Origin: Rhabditoides inermis | Lineage: Eukaryota > Nematoda > Chromadorea > Rhabditida > Rhabditidae | Direction of reading: 5' to 3' | Assembly (NCBI GenBank): GCA_963966185.1 | Contig: CAWZYM010000020.1 | Location: 1,261,001-1,325,000 of the forward strand | Length of the DNA: 64,000 nucleotides | Shown here: piece by piece, positions 16,833 through 31,618 of the stretch | How positions within the stretch are numbered: position 1 is the stretch's first letter | Layout: each line of letters starts with the position of its first letter | Notes under the pieces: generated by a model | What the model saw: the letters and a program-made list of their open reading frames with translations, nothing else | What the model was told of the DNA's origin: nothing | Database searches by the model: none | Translations under genes and position numbers: made by a program

Positions 16833-19800
16833 ATGCATCTCTACAACTTGACCCTGCAGCACCAGACTGCCATCAACCAGGCCGTGCACGGCTCGTTCTC
16901 CGGCATCTCCAAGCAACAGGCGAGTTTGTTCCCTTCTCTCATTGACCGATCTGATCTGTTCAGGAGGTGTGCATCGGTCGTGGCTCTGTGATCCAGCTGC
17001 TCTACTGTGATCCCAAGACCGGAAAGGTGGGTGTTTGCGTGTACCACTTGTTACAATATGATTCCATCTTTTTTTTAGATCAATGTGTTGTGCACCCATG
17101 AAGTGTTCGGTGTCATCCGCTCTCTATTGGCCTTCCGTCTCACCGGAGGTACCAAGGGTACGTATGTGTGTATCAGTACCTATCCATGTTTCATTCATAC
17201 TTCTCTTTATAGATTACGTGGTGGTGGGTTCGGATGCGGGTCGCATCGTGGTGCTGGAGTACCACCCCGAGAAAGCGTGCTTCGAGCGCATCCACCAGGA
17301 GACGTACGGAAAGGTACGTACATTAGTGTTTCACTAATGATTGTTGATGTTCAGACGGGATGCCGTCGCATCGTTCCCGGTCACTACCTCGCAGTCGATC
17401 CCAAGGGACGCGCCGTCATGATCGGTAGGTTTTTTTTAAACCGCCACGATCCATTTATTCATATCCGTAATAGGTGCCGTGGAGCGTCAGAAGCTGGTGT
17501 ACATCATGAACCGTGACGCGGACGCGCACCTGACGATCAGCTCTCCGCTGGAGGCGCACAAGCAGCACACGATCTGCTACGCGATGAGCGGCATTGACGT
17601 GGCGTTCGACAACCCGACGTTCGCGTGTCTGGAGATTGACTACGAGGAGTGCGACCATGACATGAGCGGCGAGGTGGCCAAGACGGTGCAGCAGTCGCTC
17701 ACCTTCTACGAGCTCGATCTGGGTCTCAACCACGTCGTCCGCAAGTACGCCGAGCCCCTCCAGCACCCCGGAAACCTCATGATCGGAGGTGAGTCGCATT
17801 CCTTCAATCTGAGTATTTGGTTTTCTTTAGTGCCGGGTGGCCAGGATGGTCCGTCGGGAGTGATCATCTGCTGTGAGAATTACATCGTCTACAAGAATCT
17901 CGGAGATCAGCCCGACATCAAGTGAGTTTTTTTTTGCATAGTCTTTTTTTTGCTTATATTGTTTTGTTATGTGTGTTTGTGTAGGTGTCCGATTCCGCGT
18001 CGTCGCAACGACCTGGACGACACTGACCGCTCGCTGGTGATTGTGTGCGCGGCGATGCACAAGACCAAGCTCATGTTCTTCTTCCTCCTCCAGACCGAGC
18101 AGGGAGACATCTTCAAGGTTGGTAACGATGTGGATTATAATGTCTTGAGTTATTGATACATTTCTTCTTTGTCATTATGTTATTGTAATGTGTATAGGTG
18201 ACGCTGGACACGGATGGCGAGCTGGTGACTGAGATGAAGGTGAAGTACTTTGACACTGTGCCGCCCGCCAACGCCATGTGCATCCTCAAGACCGGATTCC
18301 TCTTTGTCGCCAGCGAGTTTGGCAACCAGTGAGTCGCCTTTTCTCATTTATGAATATAATCATACCATAACCGATCATTTCCAGCCATCTCTACCAGATT
18401 GCGCATCTGGGAGACAATGACGACGAGCCCGAGTTCACTTCTCGCATGCAGGTGAGAAGAGAGTGAGATGGATGAGAGATAGGAGTATGTGCAGAGTGGA
18501 CTGTTTGTTGTCTTGACGCGTGTCGTTGTTTAGATCGAGGAGGGCGAGACGTTCTTCTACGGAGTGCGCGGTCTGAAGAACCTGGTGCTGGTGGACCAGC
18601 TCGACTCGCTCTGCCCCCTCATGAACGCTCACGTCAGTCACCCTCCCCCCCTCTCCCTTCCTTGTACCTTGTCCTGTTGCAGGTGGGAGACCTGGCGCAG
18701 GAGGACGCCCCTCAGATCTACACTCTGTGCGGCCGCGGCCCGCGCTCCAACCTCAAGGTGCTGCGCAACGGTCTCGAGGTGGCCGAGATGGCTGTGTCCG
18801 AGCTGCCCGGAAACCCCAACGCCGTCTGGACCGTCAAGAAGCATGTCGACGGTGCGATCAGTTTCTCGTAAAGTTTTTTTTTAAATCCCTGTTCTTTCCT
18901 AATTTTTCTGTATTGCAGACAAGTTCGATTCTCTGATTGTGGTGTCATTCGTGAACGCCACGCTGGTTCTGTCGATCGGAGAGACTGTGGAGGAGTCGAC
19001 CGACTCGGGCTTCCTCGCCACTGCGCCCACCCTCGGGTGCGCCCTCATCGGAGAAGACGCTCTCATCCAGGTGAGTAATGAGAACATGTGGGGATACTAT
19101 GTATTATGTGCGATGGTTGATGTGTGCGTGTTGCAGGTGTACCCGGAGGGCATCCGCCACATCCGCTCGGACAGGAGGGTGAACGAGTGGAAGGCGCCGG
19201 GAAGGAGGACGATTGTGTGCTGCGCCATCAACAGCCGCCAGGTGGCCATCGCCCTGGCCGGAGGAGAGATCGTCTACTTCGAGCTCGACATGGTGGGTGG
19301 GGCGGGAGCGGAGTCAGTGGATGAGTGGGGATGGGACGGATAGGGTCGTGGGTCGAGGAACAGGGCGTCCGTGTTTCAGACTGGCCAGCTGAACGAGTTC
19401 ACGGAGCGCCGCGAGCTGCCCGGAGAGATCCTGTGCATGTCTCTGTCGGAGATTGCCGAGGGAGAGCTGCGTTCTCGCTTCCTCACAGTCGGAGTGAGCG
19501 ACAGCACGGTGCGCGTCATCTCGCTTGACCCCACCGACACGCTCAGCCCCCTCAGGTAGGCAGAGGGAGGGAGGAATGTGGATGATGTGTTGTTGTTGCA
19601 GTGTGCAAGCGCTGCCCTCTCCGCCGTCGTCTCTGCTGCTGCTGGAGGTGCGCGGGGAGGACGGGCGCGGCGCCTCCACCATCCACCTCAACATTGGACT
19701 CCAGGTGCGTTGTCGGTCGGGTCCGGGTGGAATGGGAGTGTCGTACGTGGTGGTTGTAGAACGGTTGCTTGCTGCGCACGACGGTCGACAGTGTGACTGG

Positions 19801-22800
19801 AGACCTGCTGGACACGCGCACCCGCTACCTGGGAACGCGCGCCGTCAAGTTATTCCGCGTCACTGTCAAGGGACGCGCCGGGGTGAGTCGCCCAGTCGCC
19901 ACGTGCGCTCATGCGCGTCTTTGTAGATTCTGTGTGCGTCGTCTCGCTCGTGGCTGCTCTACCACCACCAGAACAGGTTCCACCTCACCCCGCTCAGCTA
20001 CCAGGTATGTTACGTGTCGAGTAAGAAAGGATCAAGTATGTCGTTTAGACGCTCGAGTACGCTGCCGGCTTCTGTTCAGAGCAGTGCGCAGAGGGAGTGG
20101 TGGCGATTGCAGAGAACACTCTCAGGTGCGAGGAGGGGAGGAGAGGGAGAGATGGGGATGATTGCGTGCTCTTTACAGGATCATGGCTGTGGAGAAGCTG
20201 GGCGCGGCGTTCAACCAGACGTCGTTCCAGCTGAAGCACACTCCGAGGAAAATGGTGGTGCACCCGACTGCGGGCAGCATCGTCACCATCGAGACGGACC
20301 ACGCGTCGTACACGGATGCGACGGCGACGCGGAAGAGGAACGACATGGCCGAGGACATGGAGAAGCTGGCGACGACGGACGAGGAGAGGGCGCTGGCCGG
20401 CGAGATGGCAGAGGTGATGCGCAATTCGCAGCTCGACGAGAGCCTCTTCGGAGCGCCCAAGGCTGCCGACGGTGAGTGCGAGGAGAAGAGGGGGGATGGG
20501 AGGGGGAGCAGGGGAGACGCGGTGGTTTCAGGCAAGTGGGCGTCGTGCGTGCGTCTGCTCAACCCCAAGACCGGACAGGTCATGTCCTACCTCGAGCTGC
20601 CGCAGGATGAGACGGCCCGATGGCAAGTATTCTACCTCTCTCTTTTCTATATTGCTCTAGTTTCTTGCACTTCCCTTTTCCCTTGGCTCTGGCTCCCGTG
20701 ATCCTGACGGTGTTGGTTCAGCGTGACGATCGTCAACTTCCACGCGCAGCCGGACACTCTGATGGTGCTGGTGGGATGTGGTATCGGAGTGAAGCTGCGT
20801 CCGGCCAGCCACAAGGGCGGGTGCATCTACACCCTCATCCTCTCGCAGGCCGGAGACAAGTTCGAGCTGCTCCACAGGACTGCTACTGATGAGGTGAGAG
20901 CAGTCCCTCCTAAAGTAAGAATGGTATTGATTGTTCAGTTTCGATAGAATCCCTCCGCATGGTATTTGAGTACACGATGGTATTTGAGTACACGAATGAT
21001 AATACGTCATTATGCGATCTGTGCAAGTGGAGGAATGCAATGATGCGAGAATAAAAAGACAGGGCAATGCCTAATGCGTGACTTCCTCCGTTCCCTCTTT
21101 CTACCCATCTCTTTCCCTACCTTTCTTTGTCACATGCATAACGTTTTGAGTTTCATAAATAGCGAGGTGGACGAAGATTAATTACTGCACTTTCATTTCA
21201 TTCCGCTCGTTCGTTCCCCTTGGGCAATGACAAATCTCGTCGCTCGTTCTCTCTGCCTCCCCCCGTCTCTCTCTATCTCTCCTTCTCTCTATCGGTCTTA
21301 CTTGCCATCCTTGTGTTTTTGTAGGACTCTTTATCGGGAATGTGCGGGAAAAGGAGAGAAAGAGGGACGGTCGAAGCGGAAACGTGTCATTATAGAGTGA
21401 AGTGAGAGCAGAAGAAAATGCTTTCTCTCCCACTTTAAAAAGTCTGTGTGAGGAAGTGAGAGAGAAGGTGGTCATTGCAGCGAGTGACAACTTGTACGTA
21501 ATGATTTCTTAACAATGTGGATTTGAAGGGGAAAGGAACTGGAGAAGAGAACAGTTAACAGTAATCAGGGGAGGGAGCAGGATGATGTAATGGTGATGGT
21601 AATTGCAGCCTGTGAATGCAGTGCACGACTTCCGCGGAGCTGCTCTGGTCGGAATGGGCAAGCGCCTCCGCATGTACGACTTCGGAAAGCGAAAGCTGCT
21701 CGCCAAGTGCGAGAACAGGGTAAGTCGGGAGTCATGAAAGAGGCGATCGGAGCGAACCACAACGGTACATTACATTCATTTCTCATTGACTCATTTCAAT
21801 GAGAGTGTTGTTGGATTGACTCTGCGTGTCCGTGTGGGAGGGTGAGTGTCCCTTGTACTGGGATGTTTACAGTGCGTACATGTTGTGTGTGTGTGAGCGG
21901 AATGGGTAATGATGACTGGCGGGTGTGCGAACAAATGCGGTCCGTTCTCCGTATGCACGCTCTCACTACACTGAGCACCTAGTGGCTCCACCGACGGCGC
22001 GTCTCTTCTAGAACGCTGCGATTGTTGATGGGCGTGTTCTCAAGTCCTCATATGTTTGCTTGAGCATGCGGTCATGCATGAAAGAAGAACGAGCCACTGA
22101 GTGAGAAACGCGATGAAATGATGTCGTCCTTTTTATTTTGGATTTGAAAATATCTCGATTGGCATCGGTTCTATTATCTCTCCTCTTGCATTCTCGGTCG
22201 GTAGCGCCACGGCTAGAAGCGGAACAGATTCAACATTAACTAACGTACATCATATATAAACACATCAGAAATCTGCATCAAGTATAAAATCACTACACGA
22301 ACACGTAACTTATTCAGTATTCAGTGTGTACATGTGTGGCATGTCATGTGTTACTATTTCTATAGCGGGTAGCGAGAATTGTTTGCAAATTGTTTGTTTG
22401 GTATTTTCAAAATAAAAAAAGAGTTCAGTTCCGTACACAGTACTAGGTGTGAGTCACGAGCACAATGTAAATGTTCTTACATTCAGTAATTGGTGTGTTA
22501 TGTCGATTGGGTACGAAAAGAGGGGACAGTGAGAGTATTTGATGTGCTGTATACGGTGTGGCGCGGCGAGCGCGGAATGTGAGAGCGGCTCGAGAGGAAA
22601 TCCGGTGTTCCCTTTGATAGGAGCAGAGGGCAGCCTTGCGGCAGCAACCACGCAGGCGCCAGTGGTCCCCAAATTGATTATGCTCAATTGCACCTGCACG
22701 CACGGACATAAATTGCCCCACCAGTTCCGCAACACACAACTTTCGCTCCACCTATTCACACAACTTATTACCTTATTATTGTCAGTGCTCAGTGACTTTT

Positions 22801-25800
22801 CTGCCCTGATTGTTTGATGTTGAGCCTTTGAGCGTCGAGTACTAAGAGGGTAGAGGGCGAATAATCAAGTAACACGTGTGGTATGACATACTGGGAGGTG
22901 GTCGATGAAATCCGATTGACACCTCTGTCTCGCTCCGACATTTGACACAACAGCTGCTCTCGCATGAAGAAGATGTCTCGAGGGTTGAAATTAGACACGT
23001 ATGTACTTGAAATGACACATGTCAGATTAATTGTTACCGTCGGACCGTTGTGTGCATACCCTATAAAGGTAGAGTGTGTTTAGGACAAACGGCTGAGACG
23101 AAAAGTGTCGTTTTTATGCACTGACGTAGTTGCCTCAATCTCAATTCATTATTTGTATAATCTTTCGTGATTATGTACTTCGCTAGTCATGAAAGAAAGT
23201 ACACACCATTTGCATATACACGGAAATAAATTGTCATGTTGTCACTCTCACATGCATTCTGGAATCTGCATATTCTAATCAATTTGTGGCGTAGTTCGTT
23301 TGGTAAGCGAAACACCTGTTGCGTTATTTATAGAGATCATTTATCTTTCGATGCATGAAATTGCAGCGTTCGCAACGCAAATGTTGGCAAATATTGTTAA
23401 TACAGACAGAATCGTCAAATGAGGATGTAAGGGATAGACTGTTTGAGAGAAGATTTATGTTGTTACTAGACTAAATGATGTCTCGAGTACGATTCTTTGC
23501 GAGTGTGGATGGGAACAATGGGACATGCCAGTTGATTTGCGAGGGTTTGTGTAACCGGGTGTGGAGAGAGACGGTGCTAACGATTGAACCAGGAAGAAAA
23601 GAAATACTTTGTGCCTCACAAGGCAATAGGCCATGTCACAACTAGTCATACACATATACACTGACCCGTACGCTGCATACGTACGTATGCGAAGAAGGAG
23701 ATTAAGACCGAAGAGAAACGACAAAGTACAATACAAATGGCGTATGTGATTGATTGAAATGAGTGCATTCAGGAATTGGCATATGTGCTTACACGTGAGG
23801 GCTGTGTGTATATTCGATTACTATCTGCTCTGCGATGGCTGGTGCTGTAGCGCGGGCTGAGTGGAGTAGGTGTAAACATGAGGCGGCGAGCTGCTTGGTC
23901 GGCCCAGTCCACCCATTGCGCTCTTGGTGCACATGCGCGTCGTCGAGTTGTACGAGTTGTTGTTGGCGTACTAAAACACTCGGATCATACTCGTTCAGAG
24001 CAAGAAAAGTAGAGTGCTGTACTCACGTTCTTGGTAGTGTTTGTCTGCGGATTGATGTGATGGCAGGTGAGTAGCCGCTTGAAGCAGATGCGGAACTCGC
24101 GGTTGAAGACAGTGTAGATGACGGGGTTGAGTGCCGAGTTGAGATAGCCGAGCCAGAACAGAATGGACCACACCACGTCGCTCGTCTTGATGGAGAGACC
24201 GTAGAGGAGAGCGAAGCCCAGCCAGCAGAAGATGAAGCAGCCTGTCACGATGGCCACTGTCTTGGCCGCCTAAAATACCCAACATGATTATAAGTACATA
24301 GACAGGGCATTGCACGGGTTTCCTCACCTTGATTTCTAGTGACAGACGCTTCTCGTAAGCACACCCGGCTTTCTTCTTTGGTGCTCGACGTATGAGACGG
24401 CTGATCGGGTTGGCGAGTTTCCACGAAGATGCGTTATTCTTCTGCTGCATGGCGACCGCATCCAACACCTGTTGGTGGCGGTGCGCCGAGGAAGAGTGTT
24501 TCTTGGACGGTGACCTAAATCACACACATACACTTATCCCTCTCTCTCTCGCACACTGACACTCACCCATTGTCGTTGGATCCGCTGCTCGTTTCTCGCT
24601 CATCGATCACTGCCGGTCGCTCTTGCGACTTTGAGCGATCATACGACGGAGGCGTCTCCTTTTTTGTGGTAGATGCTCTGAAATGAAAGGATTGATTTAC
24701 AGATATGCTAGTTGCTCGCTCACCTTCGATCGCCAAGAGCCTTTCCGCCGGCGACACTGCTTCCTCGATGAACTCGTAGCATGGGCAGGTTTTCGTTGTT
24801 GAGTGCGGCAGGGTTGTTCATCAAATACGATTTGGTGGTCTTGTTGGCGTTGGCAGTGACGCTCATCATACCCGAGTAGATGCTCTTGGTTGCTGCTCGC
24901 GCGGCGATGTAGATGCGCATGTACACAAATATGACTATGATCATGGGCAAGTAGAAAGATGACGATGCGGAGAAGATAATGTACGCCCGTCCAGAGTGCT
25001 CGGGCGTGCACTTGCAATCATCGCTCTTCTTCTCAGTGGATGCAAGGATGAAAGACGGCGAGCATATCAGGAACGATCCTATCCATACAATGGCCACAAT
25101 GCAGCGCGCTCGGAACTTGGTGACGAGCATGGGGTAATTGAGCGGCTTGATGATGGCGATGTAGCGGTCAATAGAGATGGCGACCAGGTTGTAGATGGAC
25201 GCTGTGCACATCCAGATGTCCATCGTTAACCAAATGGTGCACCAAGTGGGACCGAATATCCAGAATCCGTTGAGCACCTCGTTGGCTATGGAAAATGGAA
25301 GAATCACAGTGCCGACCTGCAAGTGTAAATGATTAGAAAAAAAGAAACATCAAATGTACTCACCAGAAGATCTGCTACTCCTAGTGAGAGAATGAGGAGA
25401 CCGGTAGCGGAGCGCAATCTTCTTCGTAGAAGCACGGCGGCAATGACGAGCGCATTTCCCATGACGACAACGACGACTAGCACAGTGAGGACGGAAATGG
25501 TAGAGAATATGCGGAGGAATCCGGCGTGGTGAGGCGCGCGCGACCACTCGAAGAAGCTACACTGCGGCGGCGCACCGAACAGAGACGTGCCCATGCTCGC
25601 ATTGGAGACGGCGACTGACTGCGGATCCTCCTCCATCCGACTGCCATCCACAACAAACCCCCACGCGTTCTGCAATAGACCTATGTGAATAGCGAACATC
25701 GAACATCAACAAGGCGAACGAACAAGTACACACGCGGTCGCGGATCCTGTACACATGAAACATTTCGGGAATGCGAGTGTCGTGTCGTTAGCGACGCGGT

Positions 25801-26926
25801 TGCGAGGTGAAAAAGAGGTGAGGCTGAGGAGTGCGATAGAGGGAGATAGAGAGAGAGAGAGAGCTAGAGTCGACAGCACACACCGACAATGTAGCGGACA
25901 ATACGGAGTGCGAATCGAGACGAGCGAGAAAAGCCAAGCGAGAGGAAGCAAGACGAGTGCGATTGGATTAGATATTCTGAATGAGACGAGATGTGATGAA
26001 CAAGAGGAGGTGGTCAACAAGCAGTGCACGAAGAGATGCAGGGGAGATTGTACGATGCATGATGAGAGTGAGAGAGGTGGGTTATAGGGAAGTTGCACGG
26101 GTGTAGTGTATGTATCTGTTTGTTAGCTTGTAGAGTGGAGTAGAGGAGAGAGAGATTGGGAGAGATGGGAGAATTGCCGGATAATGGATAGTGATGGGGG
26201 TGATATCATGGGAGGGAAGGTGTTTGCTGGTGTCTCACATGTGTGTGATATCGTTGATCATTCTCCTCCCCATCTCTCTCACTCCCTCTTTCGTCTTTCG
26301 CCATGTCTGGAAGATGGATGGCCGTTGTGCTATGAGACGCAGATGGACCATAACACACACAATGGCGAGTCGCGTTATTTTGGGTTATTACGTTTATAAC
26401 GGAAGTGGGAGGCTGAAGAGAGTAGGGTAGAGAGAGAAGGAGGCCGGATGAATGAGTGGAAAATGGCGTCGATTAGAGAGAGTAGTGGCGTAGTGAGGAG
26501 AAGAGATGAAAGGAAATGTTTGGTATATGTTGTGGTGAGGGACATTGTGTGACAGAAGGCAGCGAGCGAACAGAAGAAGTACACGTATGTTGTATGTAGT
26601 GTGGCTGTGTGACAGAGTGGAATGAACAAAGAACGTGGCGAATACACGCATAACAGAGTGGATGGCGGATAGCGGCGGACACGCGTGGATATGATTGATC
26701 GCAATGAGCGGGGTCGATGAGTGAGAAGAGGGGGGGGGGGGGCAGAGACAGACAGGAGGGTGTGAGTTGCATGCTGGGTTCGATTGCGACAGGAGGCGGG
26801 CAAGCAAGTGGGCAGGCGAAAGAAAGAGGGAGGGAGAGTGGAAAGTACAGACAGGTGAATTCCCTCTCCTCTCCCCCTGCCTTCCCTCTCGCCATTCCCG
26901 CTAGAGGTCGTCGCATGCCGAATGAG

Positions 26927-26977
<51 letters not shown>

Positions 26978-29900
26978 ACTCCTCTCTGATTTGCGACTAA
27001 CGAGATTCCCTTTTCTAGTCTGCTTCCCATGTTCTTGCAACGCTATTCCAATTTTGTAGTTATCATCCCACGACGACTTGCGTTCTTGCGATTACACATA
27101 ATGGCATAATAGAGGCACGTGTGGACATGTCTGCACTCTGAAGTGCGAGAAAAATAGTGGAGGAGAACAAATGGAGGTGAATGTTAACAGAGCGTTTAAC
27201 TGCCAAGGAGGCTGAGCAAGGCGAAAAAAGATGCAAAGGAGATAATCACGTGTAGTTGCAATTGTTAGTGAGCGTAGCATGGAGACATGGAGACGAGAGA
27301 GGAGAGGGTCGAGAAAGGAGAATGGGTGGGGGTGATGATGAATTGGACGGGGGGGGCGGCGGATAGCGAGAGTGTTTCACACACCGGCCACGCCATCACA
27401 ACTGGGAGGAGAGGAGAGGGGGAGAGGGGACCACGCGATGTGTCATCCATCCACGCATCAGTCTCTCCCTGCCAGCAATCACGCACAGAAATATTCATGG
27501 GGCTCGCATTGGAATTGGGCTGAGGGATCGGGACGGGATGGATGGGTGGATTGAGGTTTGATGCTATGCGTGTTGCAGGGCTTCCCGGTGCAGATTAGCG
27601 GGATCGACTCGATGGGACATCGCATCGTCGTCTCGGACAGTCAGGAGAGCGTGCACTTTGTGCGCTACAGAAAGTCGGTGAGTCGTCGTGCTCACTGAGA
27701 AGGAGCGAGTACGAGAGAGAGAGAGCGCGGGGAAGGTGGTGGGATTGTTGCTGTGGCGTCACGCTCACTCGTGCACTTGAATTATCACTCGTTCCCTCGA
27801 CGCGCTGGGACGGCGGCGGTAAGAGTAGCCTAGACGGGCATAATAGAAATAGAAATCGTCAGGGTGAGGAAGCACTTGTTTGGATCATTGTTCGTTAAAT
27901 GCGACTAATAGGTGAAGTTGTAGTAGGTGTATGGTCGGCGGAGAGCGCATTGTGTGAATGAGGAGAGAAGTAGTGAGTAGTGTCCAAGACGGAATTGGAT
28001 AGGGCAGATTAGACAGAATGATGTGGACAAAGAGAAGAGATGAGAAAGGGCGGAAGTGAGATGGGCGCAGGAGGTCTTGCACTGTCACGCGTTGTCTGAC
28101 GTGGAACGAGTGCCATGTGGACTGGGCAAAGAGGACATTTGATATTTGCATGTGGATGCTGCGAGAGCAGAAAGGCTCGACTCGGCTAATGTGGCGGTTA
28201 ATGGAGAGTTAGAGGAGCTGCACCGGATTTGCAGAAAGGGATGCATGAGAAGCGGTCGGGCTCGGGACTGATAGGATGATGTTGCCAGAGCAGACCGGAG
28301 GAGGATATGTAGCCCCATGAGAGGTCCAGAGAGAGAGAGAGAAAGAGAGATGGTAATCAGGCAGGTGTGCGAGGCGTGTTCTATGAACAGAAGGAGTTCT
28401 CGAACAACCATGTAAGTATGTGTGTGCGTCTTGCTCTCAAATGCGAGAGGAGAACGAAGCGCACAAAAAAGACAAGACGAGCGAGGAGAAAAGTGGAGAT
28501 GGGGGGGGGGGGGAGTTTAGTGCAAGTGATGTTCGGCACAGCTCTGCCCATCAGCGAAGAATCAAAATGTAAATTGTGTGGCTGACGAGGCTGCCTCCTG
28601 GCCCTCGGTCGCCAACGACAGTGTCGAGTGTGGAGTGGAGTGAATGGATAGGAAAGACGCCAATGTATGCAAAATGGGAGTGTTATTGCCGCACCGGCCA
28701 GCAACAACGGCAAGCTGAATGGGAGGGGGAAGGGAGAGGGAGAGGGAGGGAGGGAGGCGGTGTGTATGTGCATTGTGTGGTGTGGATTGGTGGATGAAGC
28801 AGCGAGTGAGTGGAGTGAGTAGAGTGGAGTAGATAGAAAATAGGAAAAGGGAGGGGGGGGATAAAGCGAGAATGGATTGGATGGATTTGTGACTGATTGT
28901 TGTGAGGAGAGTGAGAGTTGCGTAAAATGGAGTTTTGGTGAAGGCAATGGGAGCAGGGGCAGTGAGTGGGAGAGACTAAATTATTATGGGGGAAACTCAA
29001 TCACAAATGGGCTAGTCGCGAGTCGCAAACGGCAACTCGTCTCATTGGTTCTGTCATGCTGTGTGAGGTGGTTGTTGTATGGGCAATGTGCAGGTGTACA
29101 TGTACATGCGGATGGGAGGAGAGGAGAGGAGCGAGTGGGCGGAAGAGGGAGGGACAGAGATGATGTAAACTGCAGGGTTGCAAGTAGCTGTATACAAAGC
29201 ACCCAGGAAGGGAAGGGAAGATGCGAGTGAGTCAGTGGGAAAGGTGCTGGCTGGTTGGTTGGATAAGTGGCTGGAGGAAGGAGAGATGGGGGGAACGAGG
29301 GAAGAGCGACAGAGCCACAAAGGCACACACTACTCACAACGAGCCGAGTGCTAAAAGAGAGCAGGGAGAGTTGTCGCGGATTGGCTGCGACGGCAGATTA
29401 GAGGGAAGTGTCACGGAAGAATAGAAGGGAAGGGAAGGCGGGGCTGCACGAACTCCTTCTCTTGCCTGCCTGCCTGCCTGCCTGTCTCTCGATATAGTTG
29501 CAGGTCAGAGTGGGTGTGGGTGTAGGTGTGGGTTGGATGACGCGAGTCGATGCGTGGCTCGATCTGATCGCATTTCACCTGCCCCGCCACCCGCCCCGCC
29601 ACCTGCAATATATGCCCGCCGCGGGGAGAGAGAACAGTGATGTCAGATGGAAAGAGTGAAACTAGTTACATACGATTTCATTCTAATATTCTCTACTCGC
29701 CAAGTGCATGTCACTGAAATGTGGCTTAAAAGGGCGACACGTTTGGTGATGAATGGTCAAGTTGAATGGGGGACGAATGGCTGGCGAGTTGGCATAGGGA
29801 ATTGCGCGAGCAAGAAGCGGGAAGTCATTCGGTCGAGCGGCTGCCCCGCGAAGCGACGCGATGGCGCGCGACGCAAAACGCGAGCAAGCCAGGTGTGAAA

Positions 29901-31574
29901 TGGAGCAGCGGAAGGAGAGAGGGAGAAGACGTGGGATCTAGAGACGGCTATGAAATGGCTATTGAAAGATGTGGAGGCGAGTGATGCGGGCGATTTTGCG
30001 GTTGAACGCACGCGAGAGAAGCGAGGACGAGGATGGACGGGAGAGAGACTGTCGGGAGACGGCAGGAGGGTTGGAGGAAGAGGGGGAGAAGGCAAGTGGC
30101 CTCATTCACAAGAGGGGTGTTGTCGCATCGGCCGAGGATGAGGATGATGAGACTGCCGTCGCGGAGGTGTGATATGCAAATGAGAAGCGGAATGAAGTAA
30201 TGGATGGGAGAAAGGCGAGTAGACGGAGGATAAACGGAGACCGTGGCATGCACAGCACACCAGGTGTCATCACTTAAAAAGCCACCTCACTGCGCGATTA
30301 CAATTATTGCGTGTTCCACGAAGAGCGGGAGACGTGCAATTAGAGGATGAGCGACGAAAGAGGGAGAGAAAGAGACGGTGTAATCTGTTGCGTGAGTGAA
30401 TGCAAGTAGGGTGAGTTATGGGGAGAAGGGCAGAATGGCAGGGATGTCTATTCAGGGCGCAGTGGTGGAATAGAAAGGAGGAGAGACGTGTGGGAGTGAT
30501 GATGGGTGTTGTGTACTTATTGTGTTGCAGGAGAACCAACTGGTGGTGTTCTGCGATGACACGACGCCCCGCTACGTGACAGCCGTGTGTCTTCTCGACT
30601 ACCACACTGTCGCCATCGGAGACAAGTTCGGATCCATTGCCATCGTGAGTTGCTGGAGGGAGAGAGAGAGGGGGGGGAGCGCTCCCACAGGGGATTCTAC
30701 AAATTGCATTGCAAAGTCTTGTCGTCGTCACATGGCATAGCAAAGTTGCCTTGTGCGGGTTCAAAGTTGGCTGCTTATGTCATTTGTGATTTGGCGCGGC
30801 GCGAGAGAGACGAAGAGCAGGAGATGGCGAGTCATTATGTAGATGTAGCCTAATGTCTGCTCGTACTTTCTCGTGATGTTTTCGTTTATGGAACATGGTC
30901 GTCTTTCCCATCTTACTCTGTATAATCGTGACTGCCCGCGAGCCGATACATAATGCCGGGTTCTAGAGCCAAAACACGGTATAGCAACGGGGTATGGAAA
31001 TGAGATGAGTTCGGAAAATCTTCTGAATCTGAAGACACACTTTAGCTGATCAGTCGCAGATTCGACACTCATATACGATTTCGAAATAGGAGATGCGCTT
31101 TTGAAAGTTATACGTGCGTGCCTAATACGCACGCATTTCTATAATCTGCGTGTAGTTTATTCTACACTCTGTTAGAGTGTTCGGCTTTTAGGTGAAAAAC
31201 ACGTTGTCGATTTGATGGCCGTAATTTTGCGTTATTTCACAGACGAATGAGCACTGCTGCGAGAGAAGTGGTGATCACTGCGATTTGTACACGAAGAGAA
31301 CAACTGAACGAGAACAAAACAAAGGGAATAGAGAGAATAGGAGAGGGAGAGCTGTTATATATAGTGGATATGGGAAATGGCCGGAAGACGCGGGTGCCCC
31401 GGTGAGGAGAAGAGGGCGATGGTTTCGCGATAAGCGAGGGCGTTTACACTCTCTTTTCGGCTCGCTAGGGAGCGGCGAGAGTCTTCACATACTACGTTGG
31501 TTCTAAAGAATTTCTGATGTGGCACTGTGCACAATGTGCTCTCTCCCCCTGTGTCTCATCATTGAGATGAGGAT

Positions 31575-31618
<44 letters not shown>

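Larger units (their letters stand above)
21720..27578 (+). other. SF3B3 intron 23 (5.9 kb) hosting a nested gene
   Basis: GTAAGT donor after 21719, GTTGCAG acceptor before 27579. The intron carries a complete minus-strand GPCR gene at 23821-25763. Either side (21720-23820 and 25764-27578) I find no exon, only short tracts such as (CT)n at 26932-26988 and G-runs near 26730. Confidence 0.85.
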
